Shown here piece by piece: positions 28,401-37,719 of a stretch of 64,000 nucleotides of DNA. The stretch comes from Ignelater luminosus (Eukaryota; Arthropoda; Insecta; Coleoptera; Elateridae), in assembly GCA_011009095.1 (NCBI GenBank), contig VTPC01001660.1, positions 1-64,000 on the forward strand, written 5' to 3'. The position numbers and the translations under genes are program-made. A model generated the notes under the pieces. That model saw only the letters and a program-made list of their open reading frames with translations, made no database searches and was not told the DNA's origin. Position 1 is the first letter of the stretch. The number at the start of each line of letters is the position of its first letter.

Positions 28401-28656
28401 TAACAGAATTCAGAAGACAGTTTTCGGTCACAGATTGCATCCTAAGATTAGAGTTGCCAGCGAGGGGGCAACTTGAGCCGGATATCACAGATTGAGCGCC
28501 TACAGAGGCGCAGGGTTGGCTTAGGAGGTCGGCTCGACCCTCCTCAGCTGCCCTAGCGACTTGTACTGGGGATGCGCGGCCCCTCATGGCTGACGCTTGA
28601 GGCACTTGATAGGTAGGAAATGTAGACTTCGGCTCGGAGGGGGTGGGGTCGCGCAT
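15554..28656 (-). CDS. gw: gawky (GW182/TNRC6 orthologue), complete 17-exon coding region
   Basis: Scaffold of the microRNA silencing complex. The family binds Argonaute through GW motifs and recruits poly(A)-binding protein and deadenylases in cytoplasmic P-bodies. Coding exons by high-to-low coordinate: 28656-28017, 27850-27731, 27584-27334, 27270-26934, 26545-26336, 26142-25930, 21733-21420, 21356-21159, 21096-20863, 20805-20611, 20556-20389, 20331-20177, 20008-19849, 16755-16538, 16475-16232, 16168-16049, 15868-15554. All junctions are GT-AG, phases agree, and the total is 4092 nt ending in TAA, giving 1363 residues, close to the size of fly gawky. [13 protein letters not shown] followed by [15 protein letters not shown], and [16 protein letters not shown], closely match my recollection of the fly protein. 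Start chosen at ATG 28656 (A at -3); the in-frame ATG at 27373, where the fly-like part begins, is an alternative. Two introns are long (4.2 kb and 3.1 kb) and transposon-filled. Confidence 0.95.
16538..16755 (-). CDS. gw: gawky exon 14: M2 region of the silencing domain
   Basis: The exon encodes [20 protein letters not shown], a segment strongly conserved among GW182/TNRC6 proteins just C-terminal to PAM2, then a Ser/Pro-rich stretch with one tryptophan (STWSFNPP). Tryptophans here are known in the family as contacts for CCR4-NOT and PAN2-PAN3. Acceptor CTGCAG, donor GTAAAT, ending at phase 2. Confidence 0.9.
17488..19089 (-). mobile_element. Degenerate Tc1/mariner (DD34E) transposon in gawky intron
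   Basis: Terminal inverted repeats CAGTGGGTGGACAGATTATT at the left and its complement at the right, flanked by TA (17486-17487 and 19090-19091). Length 1602 bp is typical. The minus strand encodes a broken transposase: an N-terminal HTH-like piece (18595-18401), a middle piece (18275-17967) and a catalytic end with QDGAPCH and SPDMDPIEN, whose D-to-E spacing counts to DD34E. A TGA replaces the expected Trp codon just before [12 protein letters not shown], and the pieces lie in different frames, so the element is dead. Confidence 0.9.
19148..19569 (-). mobile_element. Short pogo/Tigger-like element
   Basis: Ends read CAGTAATACCCCGCACTTTA at the left and the complement CAGGGTATTACTG at the right, with TA on both sides (19146-19147, 19570-19571). 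The CAGTAATACC start resembles Tigger/pogo termini. A minus-strand frame at 19502-19314 encodes [19 protein letters not shown], similar in style to the C-terminal tail of pogo/jerky-type transposases. It is a 422 bp internal-deletion derivative. Confidence 0.7.
19849..20008 (-). CDS. gw: gawky exon 13: PAM2-like PABP-binding motif
   Basis: Acceptor TTTTTGTAG, donor GTAAGT. The exon encodes [17 protein letters not shown] and ends in [12 protein letters not shown]. The FEPGKPWK core is the PAM2-type motif by which GW182 proteins bind the MLLE domain of poly(A)-binding protein. The following 3.1 kb intron contains two DNA transposons (19148-19569 and 17488-19089). Confidence 0.92.
20177..21096 (-). 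CDS. gw: gawky exons 9-12: Q-rich, coiled-coil-prone region
   Basis: Exons 21096-20863, 20805-20611, 20556-20389 and 20331-20177. Glutamine- and leucine-rich segments ([55 protein letters not shown]) match the Q-rich region that follows the UBA in the family and helps target P-bodies. Exons 8-11 all begin and end in phase 0, so any of exons 8 to 11 could be skipped without a frameshift. Exon 12 adds [15 protein letters not shown] and ends at phase 2. Confidence 0.92.
21159..21733 (-). CDS. gw: gawky exons 7-8: last GW motifs and UBA domain
   Basis: Exon 7 (21733-21420) contains [18 protein letters not shown] and then the start of the UBA domain ([21 protein letters not shown]). Exon 8 (21356-21159) completes it with [24 protein letters not shown] domains are three-helix bundles; a retained UBA fits an arthropod GW182. 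The acceptor before exon 7 reads AAGCAG, a NAGNAG tandem site; use of the upstream AG would add one codon. A long 4.2 kb intron precedes exon 7. Confidence 0.93.
22166..22233 (+). repeat. 68-bp direct repeat, copy 1, left of the DD37E-like element
   Basis: Begins TATAAAGAAAAAGATGATTA and ends TTTAGTGCATT. It matches 23498-23565 at roughly 88-90% by eye, in the same orientation, just outside the transposon end. Confidence 0.8.
22240..23493 (-). mobile_element. Degenerate Tc1/mariner-like transposon (DD37E-like)
   Basis: Inverted ends CTGGTAACAAAAGTTTTGCA with complementary right end; 1254 bp. TA is present on the left (22238-22239), TC on the right, so the duplication is imperfect. On the minus strand 22584-22372 encodes [18 protein letters not shown], the block around the third catalytic residue; upstream residues ([19 protein letters not shown]) fit the DD37E group spacing, but the second catalytic Asp is not preserved. 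An N-terminal fragment sits at 23141-22908. Frames are disrupted. The element is bracketed by 68-bp direct repeats (22166-22233 and 23498-23565). Confidence 0.8.
23498..23565 (+). repeat. 68-bp direct repeat, copy 2, right of the DD37E-like element
   Basis: Begins TATAAAGAAAGAGATGGTTA and ends CATAGTGCATT. It lies between the DD37E-like element and the TTAA-flanked element. Confidence 0.8.
23569..24687. mobile_element. TTAA-flanked non-coding element with 12-bp inverted ends
   Basis: GGAGGTACAGGA at the left and TCCTGTACCTCC at the right, each directly bordered by TTAA (23565-23568 and 24688-24691). TTAA duplication is the signature of piggyBac-type (and Sola3) elements. No transposase frame is visible in the 1119 bp; the TIRs are not the usual piggyBac CCC type, so the superfamily is uncertain. 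Confidence 0.7.
24711..25100. mobile_element. Fold-back (palindromic) MITE
   Basis: The two halves are inverted copies over nearly the entire 390 bp. The left half starts TTATTAAATATAGTCCAGTT and the complement of the right end reads TTATTAGATACAGCCCAGTT. Inner parts (GTTTTTGAAAACT, GTAGTTTACCATT, CTTAC) also match. No coding potential. Estimated arm identity about 75-80% by eye, so it is old. Confidence 0.75.
25930..27850 (-). CDS. gw: gawky exons 2-6: GW-rich Argonaute-binding region
   Basis: Five exons (27850-27731, 27584-27334, 27270-26934, 26545-26336, 26142-25930). Tryptophan motifs flanked by G/S/N/T are visible: [66 protein letters not shown]. In this family these tryptophans enter pockets on the Argonaute PIWI domain. 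Exon 4 has a run of nine glycines before TMWGG, encoded by a GGN-repeat tract near 26945-26975. Exon 5 carries a repetitive DPR/DMR segment ([15 protein letters not shown]). Exon 4 starts at phase 0; the others interrupt codons at phase 1. Confidence 0.93.
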
Positions 28657-28695
28657 ATTCACTAGTGCTCCATGTCAGTCTGGCCAGCCAGAGAT
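28017..28695 (-). CDS. gw: gawky exon 1 of the coding region: 5' UTR tail and N-terminal extension
   Basis: The exon starts after a TTCTTACAG acceptor at 28696 and ends at donor GTAGGT (28016-28011), phase 1. Bases 28695-28657 are 5' UTR and contain a minimal upstream ORF (ATG at 28673, three codons, then TAG). Coding starts [10 protein letters not shown]. The roughly 213 residues are Ser/Asn-rich without a recognisable fold. Near the end comes one GW motif (TSGWGTPP). This block precedes the part I can align to fly gawky, so it is either an insect-lineage extension or an isoform-specific start. GC content is higher than in the neighbouring exons. Confidence 0.8.
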
Positions 28696-31600
28696 CTGTA
28701 AGAAAAAATGTAAAATCTTCACTTAAAGTTTTTATTGTGGAAAAGTTAGAATAATGTAAGGAGAATATCAACCCACACTAACTGTTAACGGCGGACTTGC
28801 TATGATTATTAGAGTTGGTCAGCGTATTCAAAATGTACAAATGCATGTAGATTCCTACAATGGATATTTTACATATACCTTCAATACAAAACAAAAGAAA
28901 GCCTTATTGAAATATAATGATACATTCTGTATATAATAAAACTACTATGTTGTCAGTCTTTAAAGGCTTCGTTACAAAACCAGTTAATTTTGCATGAAAG
29001 TTAACAAGTTTGATGCATCTCTTCTACTGGGAAGAAACGTTATTTATAAACTTTATTTAAATATGATTGTGTCCACATTTCGATGCTCACTATTGGGATC
29101 TCAGAAATTGTAAGAGATACGAAGTCGGTTAAATTAGAAAAGATTTGGCTATTTTGGAGATCAGTTACTTATGCTTTTGTTTTTCCAAAAAGTTCACGGC
29201 TTACTAGATATTTGCTAAAAACGAAATTATCTTATTTTTTTAAAGTGAAATATGTCAGGAACGAGCAAATATAGAAAATAATAGCAAAGAGGGTGTTTTA
29301 GAGAATTTACTCCAAAACACAAAAAAATTATTTTCGCAATCGTCTTTTATTTTACTTCGGCGGTGAAACGTAAATCCAAATTTTTTTCTAATGGAACGCC
29401 TGCTTCTTGATTTCCATATTACTGAACTGCACGCCTTAAATGCTTTTCAGTGATACATGGTTAGACATAGCTATTCTTTTGTTTTACCGAGTTATGAAGT
29501 GAAAAAGATTTTTCATCATAGTGTGCCATCCATGACATCTAAAACACAAAGTTGTGGAGTTTTATAAAAGAAATTCATTTGTTATGCAAAAATTGCTAAA
29601 ACAAAATAAATACGCTTTTATGGGGCATTAGCTGCTTATTTGATGCTATCTGTGAATGCTCAGTAAAGTATCTTAAAGGCGTTCTTTGTTTCGTTTTAGC
29701 AACTGTTACATAACAAATGTAATTTATTTGACAAAAATCAATGATTTTCATATGTTTAAAGCCATGGCACACTACGTGGAAAATGCTTTTTATTTAAAAA
29801 AAATAAGATAATTTCGTTTTTAGCAAATATCTAGTAAGCTGTGAACTTTTTTGAAAAAACAAAAGCATAAGCAAATTGATCTCGAAAATAGCCAAATTTC
29901 TTCTAATTTAACCGACTTTGTATCTCTTACAATTTCCGAGATCCCAATAGTGAGCATCGAAATGTAGACATACTGTATCCAATAGAGTGAACAGGGCGCC
30001 GCATAGGAAATAGATGCTGCACTCACAGAGTCCAATTAATTGTCAAATTCGCGTATTTCACATTTCATATGCACATCATAGCATAAGCACCAGATTGTCA
30101 TCAGGTTAGGGGCACCCAATTGTCTTAATCCGACCCTGCTCATACAGGTCTTTTAATGAATTCAAGACTAGCCTGCACACCATAAAAATAAAAATTTAAA
30201 AGGAAAGGGAAATTATGTATGCATGGTAAAGTAGTCCAGAAGCAGAACACCAGTGGTGCACAAAGCTAATCAAAATTAGGTAGTTTTAGAGTCCCCTCTA
30301 TATACATATAGCTCTGCATCTATCCACATTTCAAAAGTGTAAATCTATCAAGATTTAACTTGAGATCCCATAGTCCCCAAGTATGGTATATGCTAAATTG
30401 CTTACTATGAATTTTCTTCACCTAGACTGGACATCTCCTAATAGAGGAACTATGATTAGAACAAATTGTTTTGCTAGTTACTGTACACAAAATTACTATA
30501 AAAAGAAGTATAACAAACACTGTTTTAATATTTCCGATAAACCCTTAACTCACTTATCCCGCCCCCGCCCCCCTCCCACACACTCGCCTATGGAAATGAA
30601 TCCTACTCTAGTCAGTTAGAAATAATGACCTTGATTCCAGATACTAACATCCAGAGTTTCGCTTCAACCAGAGAAATGTAACAATTCCCCTATCAGGTTA
30701 TGGTTAGACAAGGCAAGATCTTTTATTATATCCAAAAAATATCATAATTGGGCTGGTAGTTTTTGAGGTCTAGAAAAGAGGTATGGCCAAGAAAAAAAGG
30801 GACCATTTTCTAAGTTCAACATATCAAGGGTTAAAAACACTGGGTCAAACCACTCAACAACATGAAAAATATGTTATTTTCAAATGAATTATCAGAAAAG
30901 TGTCTGATATTATGAAGATTAAAAAATCATTGCTCTAAAAAATATGAAGACCAAAACGTCTTTTGCCATTCTCCTATGGAGTAAGTATACCGCCAGCATT
31001 GGACTCTTGGGATTAATACATAAACTGTAAAAGGCGCCATCTAGTGAGTTTTTGTACAACTCAAATTGATAAGATATTCTTAAACAGAATCAAAAATTGT
31101 AGAGATATTCATGTTGTTACTCCTTATTCTAAGTAACCTTACATCAACTAATTTAGATTGGACTCAACATGTACTCTTTGAGACTCTTTTTTTCTAGATC
31201 CTTGATGCAAGTCTCTTTACCCAATGCTGTACACAGCAGTGACAATCCACCAAGGCGAACGCCAAGTACGCTCCAAGCCCAAAACTGATAAGAATAGTTC
31301 AAAAAGTTTTGGTTTGTGTTTAAGAAACTATTGGAAAGTTTCAAGTACCTACTAAAGGTATCCATATCGGCCCATACTACAGCTGTGCCAAAACTATGGT
31401 TCAAGACTCTTTAAGAGATTTATGTGTTGATTTACTATAAAAGTTAGCAAAATATCAACGGGAAAACAATATAAAATCCCGCAGATTTCTGATCAAACTA
31501 ACTTAGCTTAGATTTTGAAATGTCTTAGTTTGTAATTTTAGATCGCAAAAGTGAATTCGCTCGAATTGTATTAAACCGATTTATTTTAAAAAATGTTATT

Positions 31601-32481
31601 TTATGAACCTGTTCTTTAAAAATTAGTTTTCATTTTTACTTTCGACCTTTAAATGACCTTCTTACATTCTTGATCATAACACCGCAGATACGAAAAGCAC
31701 GTGGATATCCATACATTCAAGTTTGAATTCGATTTAAATACAATAATTGCAATCGGATCAAACCGAATTTGACAGCAATCAACATTTTTTTCCTAACTTA
31801 TTTGCATACATAATTTGTACGGATTCCTGTTTATATACTTCTTATGTATATTTTATGAAAGTCAATCTCAATGGGAAAATGCATTTTACAATTTACAATC
31901 GATATTTTATTCGATCAAGGTAAACTTCACGGGAAGTTTCCACTCAAAACATACACGATTTGAACCATCATCCTAAACGACATAAATTTTATCTCGTTCA
32001 ACAAATCTGATAAGATCTTGAGGACAAATTCCTCTTTGGAAATCAATTTTTGTCATGTTTGTTTCGTGTTGGATAAAACATAAAAACCACAAAAGCAATA
32101 ATCTGCGCACACCTACATCAATGTATACGATATGAATAGTATCAAAGCAAGATCTATTTTCACAGATTGTGCAAGAATACTGCTGTGTAGGTGTGCACTT
32201 TTTTTCCATAACAAAACAATGCAATCGCAAATGTTCAAGAATAATTAGAAACAATCGTTAGTGATAATAATTTCAAACATTTCTACAAAAAATGGTGCAA
32301 AAAAACAAATTGAGAATTAAAAACATGAAAAAAGTTTGCCGACGCGTAAATAAAAACAATGGCACATCTGTAAGTGGGTGCATGCCGTATCGGTTTCCAA
32401 TTGGGCTTCTCTTATCGTAGTTTTATTGTTCAATTAATTAGTTGTAATAGTATAAATCCTATAAAATTCCAATAAACTTAC
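28696..32481 (-). other. Upstream intron/5' region of gawky
   Basis: The acceptor at 28696 shows that at least one non-coding 5' exon lies upstream. The interval contains a palindromic MITE (29065-29975). Bases 29976-32481 hold no recognisable gene; a minus-strand frame at 31404-31153 (83 codons) resembles no family I know. Confidence 0.5.
29065..29975. mobile_element. ~0.9 kb palindromic MITE, copy A
   Basis: Long inverted terminal repeats of about 180 bp (GTCCACATTTCGATGCTCAC at 29071 and its near complement at the right end). The terminus is degenerate (GATTGTGTCC against CAGTGTGTCC in copy B); the right end is followed by TA. The centre has a second inverted pair around AAAACAAAATAAATACGC and GCGTTCTTTGTTTCGTTTT. 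It has no transposase. It matches copy B (39465-40370) along its whole length in the same orientation. Confidence 0.85.
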
Positions 32482-32560
32482 ATACAAATATGGACGCCAG
32501 ACAGAACACTACAGGAGCAAGGAGAGGGGCAGGCGTCTACAGGCGCCCGAACTTAAAACA
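32482..32560 (-). promoter_or_regulatory. Candidate gawky 5' non-coding exon and promoter side
   Basis: On the minus strand the moderately GC-rich stretch 32560-32482 ends in GTAAGT (32481-32476), a strong donor that could splice to the acceptor at 28696. It has no ATG-initiated coding capacity of note. The upstream limit is a guess. RNA evidence is lacking. Confidence 0.25.
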
Positions 32561-35540
32561 AATTCACTAGTCATGTTCCAAACGCGCACTATTTGTACAC
32601 GAAAAACTGTTTTAATTATCACACAGGCAAGTGAGAATACTATATATCACAATGATTTCAATAATTTGGCGTTCAAATACTTGCATTTAGAGGATACGCG
32701 AGATTTGTATTGATCCACTATTACGTGGCAGTGGCAACCTGACCATCATCGTGCACATTCGACACTACTCGCACCTGTTCGTGTTTGGAAAGCGTGCGAA
32801 TTGGAGAGTAGTTTTGATAAAACAAATATCCATTGCCTGAATTTCAAAGGGGCTTAGCCAGGGTCTCTTTCTCTATCTCTCGCCTACGGCTTGCGTTCCT
32901 TTAAGCATACCGTATATTCAATTGATTCTTGGAAGTACAGGTAAACATACAATAATTTCTAAAAGTTTCTGTTATACACAAGCACGTATTCCTAAAAAAA
33001 CCAAAATTGTAAAAGGCGCTATTTAGAGACGAATTTAATTTTTTAATAATGTACCTACCTCAGATTATTGCATCATCGCTTAACATACGCCATTCACTTA
33101 TTTAATTTATATTTCGAGAGAGAAGAGAACAAATTAAAATTATACCGTCGGTACTAAAAAAAACAGCAATTACTGAAATAATTTCACTGAATAATACGGC
33201 AATATCCAAATGTAAATAAGACTTGACATCAAAGACAATTTGTTTTTGTTGATAACGTAATTCGATCTACAGATTTTGCTTTTGTAATTTAATAAGAATA
33301 ACAATCAAATAATAAGGATTTCTTACTTCTTTTTCTATTATTTCTAAAGAAAAACAACAGGAAATGACATTTTAGCTTTGTTTCTAATAAATTATAATAA
33401 TGTTATTAAACAAAAATTTGATTGTTTATTCTAACCTTCAACTAACCTTAGGAACATGCCGACTTTATAATTCCGTTCTATTTTGTGTCTACTTTTTCAA
33501 TTTTATCAGATTTTCTTCTACACGTTTATACGATTACATCTCGATAAACAAATTTGATGCGGAATTATTGGTCCACCACAGAACAAGGGCGAATATGCAG
33601 AAACAAACACGAAACGGCAATAATCTCCCTCTTTGAAATTCGTTACAACTTCCCACAACAGACTAAAAATAAAATTTCCTCTTGATTTTCCCATCGGTGC
33701 GACCTACTTTTCAAGTATAACCCGGGGAAATTCTAAAGCGAGAGAGAGGGATGAAATCCGGGACGACCTCAACATTGGGTGTTATATGTCGAAGAAGCCC
33801 CTGACCTCTTTACTGAACCAAAATATAGGTCACGACCCACTAGGTTCGTAATTTCATTTTAACAGTTTGCAAACACATCGTCACGATGGCTTTTCATAAT
33901 TAAGTTAATTCTGTTACAAATTCTCTGCAAAAAAAACTTTAAATATGTTTACATCCACCATATTATCAGTTTGATTAGGTATGTTTAATGTAAACATCAT
34001 GGTCCAGTGACCGTGCACTGATATACAAAAGAAGAAAAAGGTTACGCGTGTTTTGAGATCGAATCGGCAAAGTTAAATCAACAGATTTTATTCCAAAACA
34101 ACAAGTGGCCCTCTCCTAGGTTCGTCGTCACGTCTTACTTCCTATTTCCGTGCTGTCACTTCCTTATTATTGAACCCGAACACGTTTACCCACTGTAATG
34201 GTTGCGTTCCTATAGTAAAAGCGGATGTACTAATTGCACATTACGTTTGCTAAACTAGTTCTAGTTGAAATGTTCTATGTATTTAATTTCTGGTCGAGGT
34301 TTGACATCCTCAAAACTATTGCATATTTCGCAGAGTAATCTTTTTTTAACATAAATTACTTAACAATGATATTTCGAAATTAATTATAGAGAAGATAATA
34401 GACGTAGGTAGATTTTGATAAGAGATGATAAAACAACAATAATACTGATGACAGAGTTATTTTTAGATTTTGATTTTAGTGACCATTTTATGTATGTATA
34501 CCATCAATTTCAGTTTTGACTTTTACACGATAATAAATATTCTTTTGTTAAACATCCAAATCTATACAAAACGATTCCATTTATAATTTTGTTATCTTAA
34601 AAACAATCCAGTTATAACACCATAAATTGTACGGGAATGTTTTTCCTTCTTTTATGAATGTTTTGCACTAGCGACCTTTTGGTCACACAAACATGCAAAA
34701 GATGTTCATTGATTATATCAAACTAATATTACGGCGTGTTGACACATAGGATTGTTTGTTTGGATTTTAGTCAGACCAGTTTTGAAGCAACAATAAGGTC
34801 CATTACTCTCTACTATCACAAAGGGCATTGCCTATTTATTTTAAATTTTTGCTGCCTGTGTAACTAAACTTTGTCTTTCTAAAATTCAACGTCCAATATT
34901 TATTTGAAGTACGATAAATAATTAAGAATAGCTAACCATCAGACTTCTATACAAAATTCCCGGTTCTAACTTCCTCAAAATGTGTACCTCGCTTATATTG
35001 GAAGAATTACAACTTCCAGAACTTAGGCAGAATTAGAAAGTTGAGCAACATAGCGAAAGGAAATTTTAATTGCCTGATTTGGTTTTTTGGACATCTAAAG
35101 AAATTGAAATATTTCTAACCCAATTCCGTAAAAGTCGCAATCATTGACGTTCTAGAACAACATGTATTGGAATTTTTCTAACGTTTTGGTTTTCTAGAAT
35201 CATCATCAGGTCTATTCGTTTTGTAGGAGCTCAGTGTATGACATTCTCACTGATGGGATAGCATCTTGAGTGTTGTTTTCGGCAATAGTATACCATAACC
35301 CCTCCTTGTACGAAGTTGACACTTACATATACATTGTAGGGTAGAGATTTGTATTTCTGCTATTGGTTTTCTCCAGTACAATTAGATCTTTTTACTTTCT
35401 TTTTTTTTTGAGCGACTTCAAAATGACCACCTGATTATGGAGTTAACTAGGTGTCATACCTTAAGACAGTTTCGCACTGGTAGAAAACATTAACTTGTAT
35501 TAAAATTAAATTATCCTGACCTCTGAAATATCTTCCCGGG
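32561..35540. other. Intergenic region with no recognisable gene
   Basis: Short open frames at 33400-33636 and 33633-33851 match no family I recognise and lack splice-linked partners. If the gawky first exon is near 32.5 kb, its promoter would be within the first several hundred bases here. Confidence 0.4.
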
Positions 35541-35740
35541 CCATCCGACTGGTAGAGGAGGACCAATACCTTGGCATTCTAGATCACCCGACATCAATCC
35601 TTGGGACTTTTTTCTGAAGATTTATCAAAGAAAACGTGCACACAAAAAAAGTTGCTGAGTCAGAAAATATATTTGTTCTGCTTTAGGCAGTTGTGGCTTT
35701 AATCGTATTGAGGTAGAAGGAGACTTGTTTGGGCATCTAT
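35541..35740 (+). pseudogene. Transposase fragment, IS630/Tc1/mariner-like
   Basis: The plus strand encodes GRGGPIPWHSRSPDINPWDFF, matching the conserved GRGGPxxWPxRSPDLxPLDFFLWG block around the third catalytic position of a widespread insect transposase family. The sequence after it (about KENVHTKKVA in a shifted frame) fits the C-terminal continuation. Only this block survives; termini are not seen. Confidence 0.7.
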
Positions 35741-36799
35741 TGTAAATAAACTATTTTACAATTTGATTTAGTATTAGAAGTTAGATATTACTTCTTCTGC
35801 TTTAGTTTAGTTAGTTTTGTCACTCTTGCTTTTCGGTTTGTTTTACCTTACTGAATCGATCACCGGAAAGATGGACGTTACTTCTAGAACACGCTATATT
35901 TCGACAGTTTTTCGATTCCTTATGCTTATTGATCACTAAAGTACTGTGGAGTGCCAAAACTGCCCTTTTCCAAGGTTTCTTAAATTTCCGTAAGATTGTC
36001 GATTTGTTTATCTGAATTACAATTACAAAGAAACCGACAAACGTCAATTGTATTTTTGTCAATTTTTTTAATTGGAATACCCAGCTCACTTATAATCCTC
36101 TGAAGATAAAAAAAAGGCTAACAAATAATAATTGAATTTTTGCACGACCGCCTGTAAAGTTGGTGCTTTACAACTCGTTGTCAATGTCAAAAGTTGACAA
36201 TTGCAATTAATTTGACGTATCGATGTTATAAACCCGTATCAATGTCGTAATGAAATCATTATGATCTTGACCAACTTCATTTTTTAATCTACCGTCAATG
36301 GTTTTTCTTTAGTATTTTCTTTGAAATACGGCCCGAACTTATGTTATCCTTATCATATAATAAATATATAAAATGACGAAATATTCTGAAGGGTAGGAAT
36401 GATATACTACGATGGCCAAGAATTGATAATAGGAATTTTGAATATTGGACAGGACCAGCTGTATTGATTACTCATTGATTTAAAATTCTCTGAAATTCTG
36501 GTTTCGTTCTACGAGTAAAATTGCAAACCTCGAAATGTGTAAAAAATACATGACTGTTCAATTTGCTACAACTGACAGACTGAAATTTGAAAATATTCAC
36601 AGGTGTCGGTTATGGGAGGTACAAAATCCTTTTTTTCCTGGCAACCTTTTTAAGAAGCTTCAACATAATCGTAAATGGCAATATATTTTACTAAAAAAGG
36701 TACTCTTGTGCGCAAAAACAGTGTTTTCTATTTTGTCTTTACCTACCATCGATAAGAAACAACAGAAGTAAATCAATATAAACGAGACTCTCAAGTGAA

Positions 36800-37719
36800 T
36801 GTTTAAAATGCAGTCTCCAGCTAAAATACAATGCTTTCCACGTCTTCTAAGAGATTTTCTTCCGTTCTGGACACATCTGATGTGTTGCGAATTTGATGAA
36901 ACCCAACTTCAATAAGCAGACAAAGATCATTCATGTTATTAAAAGGCCTAGAGCAAGCAATTTGTTTTAAATGCCCCCCTAAATGAAAATCTAGGTTCTC
37001 CTCGTCCTATCCACCGTTAAGGAAGAGTGCTGTCCAAAGATTTTCTAGCTGTTGCATCGAGATGTGCCGGCGCAACGTTGTGCACAAACCACATCTGTAA
37101 TCTGCCTCGCATATTGGTACATCTTCGAGCAAGATAGGTAAATTATTTCTCAAAGACTGTCTGGATGCCGCTGCTGTTAGCCACTCTGGCAGTATAAAGG
37201 AACCAATTATTTTCCCCCCCCCCTCCTAACATTAAGTGAAGAATCTTGTTCTTGCCTTGGTTGAATAACAGCATGAATATTTTCCTATTACTATTGGCGA
37301 AGTTTATGAACATTAATGATTCCAATTCTGGTGCAACTTGTCTCATCAGTAAACAGCACAACCGATGAAAAATTAGGGTCATCCATACATTTCTGTTGCA
37401 AAACTTTGAAAATATAGGAACGAATAACATTAGAAAGAAGAATGGCAGAAAAAGTGTTTCAGAAAGTACATAGAAAATCTTTTTTTGATTGTCTTTAGCT
37501 TTAGTTTTGAGACAGGACATTTAAGTCAGTATATCTTTAGATGAAACGCTTGTTTGATTTCCACATTGCTGAATAGCACGCTTACCAATGATATTGGGTT
37601 TGGCATAGTTAAAAGCATCGATTTGCAAAATAGACACATTTTTTCCCAATTAAAATAACTTTTGTATTTCTTATATTTCAGAAGATTCTGATAGTGAGCC
37701 TTGAATTTCAGATACACTG
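36800..37719 (-). mobile_element. Relic of an IS630/Tc1/mariner-like transposon with right terminus
   Basis: Minus-strand pieces in several frames carry VLFTDET (37360-37340 region), WFVHNVAPAHLDA (around 37100-37065) and RWIGRGEP (around 37015-36990), the three landmark blocks of the transposase family also seen at 35541-35740. The second catalytic Asp is replaced (HN instead of HD). Downstream of the N-terminus, the right end reads GATAGTGAGCCTTGAATTTC and closes CACTG followed by TA (37720-37721), recognisably the terminus of the palindromic MITEs at 29065 and 39465. The left end was not found. Confidence 0.7.

Noticed and set aside
28229-28495. Plus-strand 88-codon frame
   Set aside because: Antisense shadow of gawky coding exon 1.
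31153-31404. Minus-strand 83-codon frame (WAWSVLGVRLGG)
   Set aside because: Briefly resembled a transposase VWG block, but neither the preceding nor following catalytic blocks are present in any frame.
29976-32481. Possible further coding exons of gawky upstream
   Set aside because: No in-phase open exon with splice sites; the ATG exon has a 5' UTR with an in-frame-independent uORF and an acceptor, so upstream exons are non-coding.
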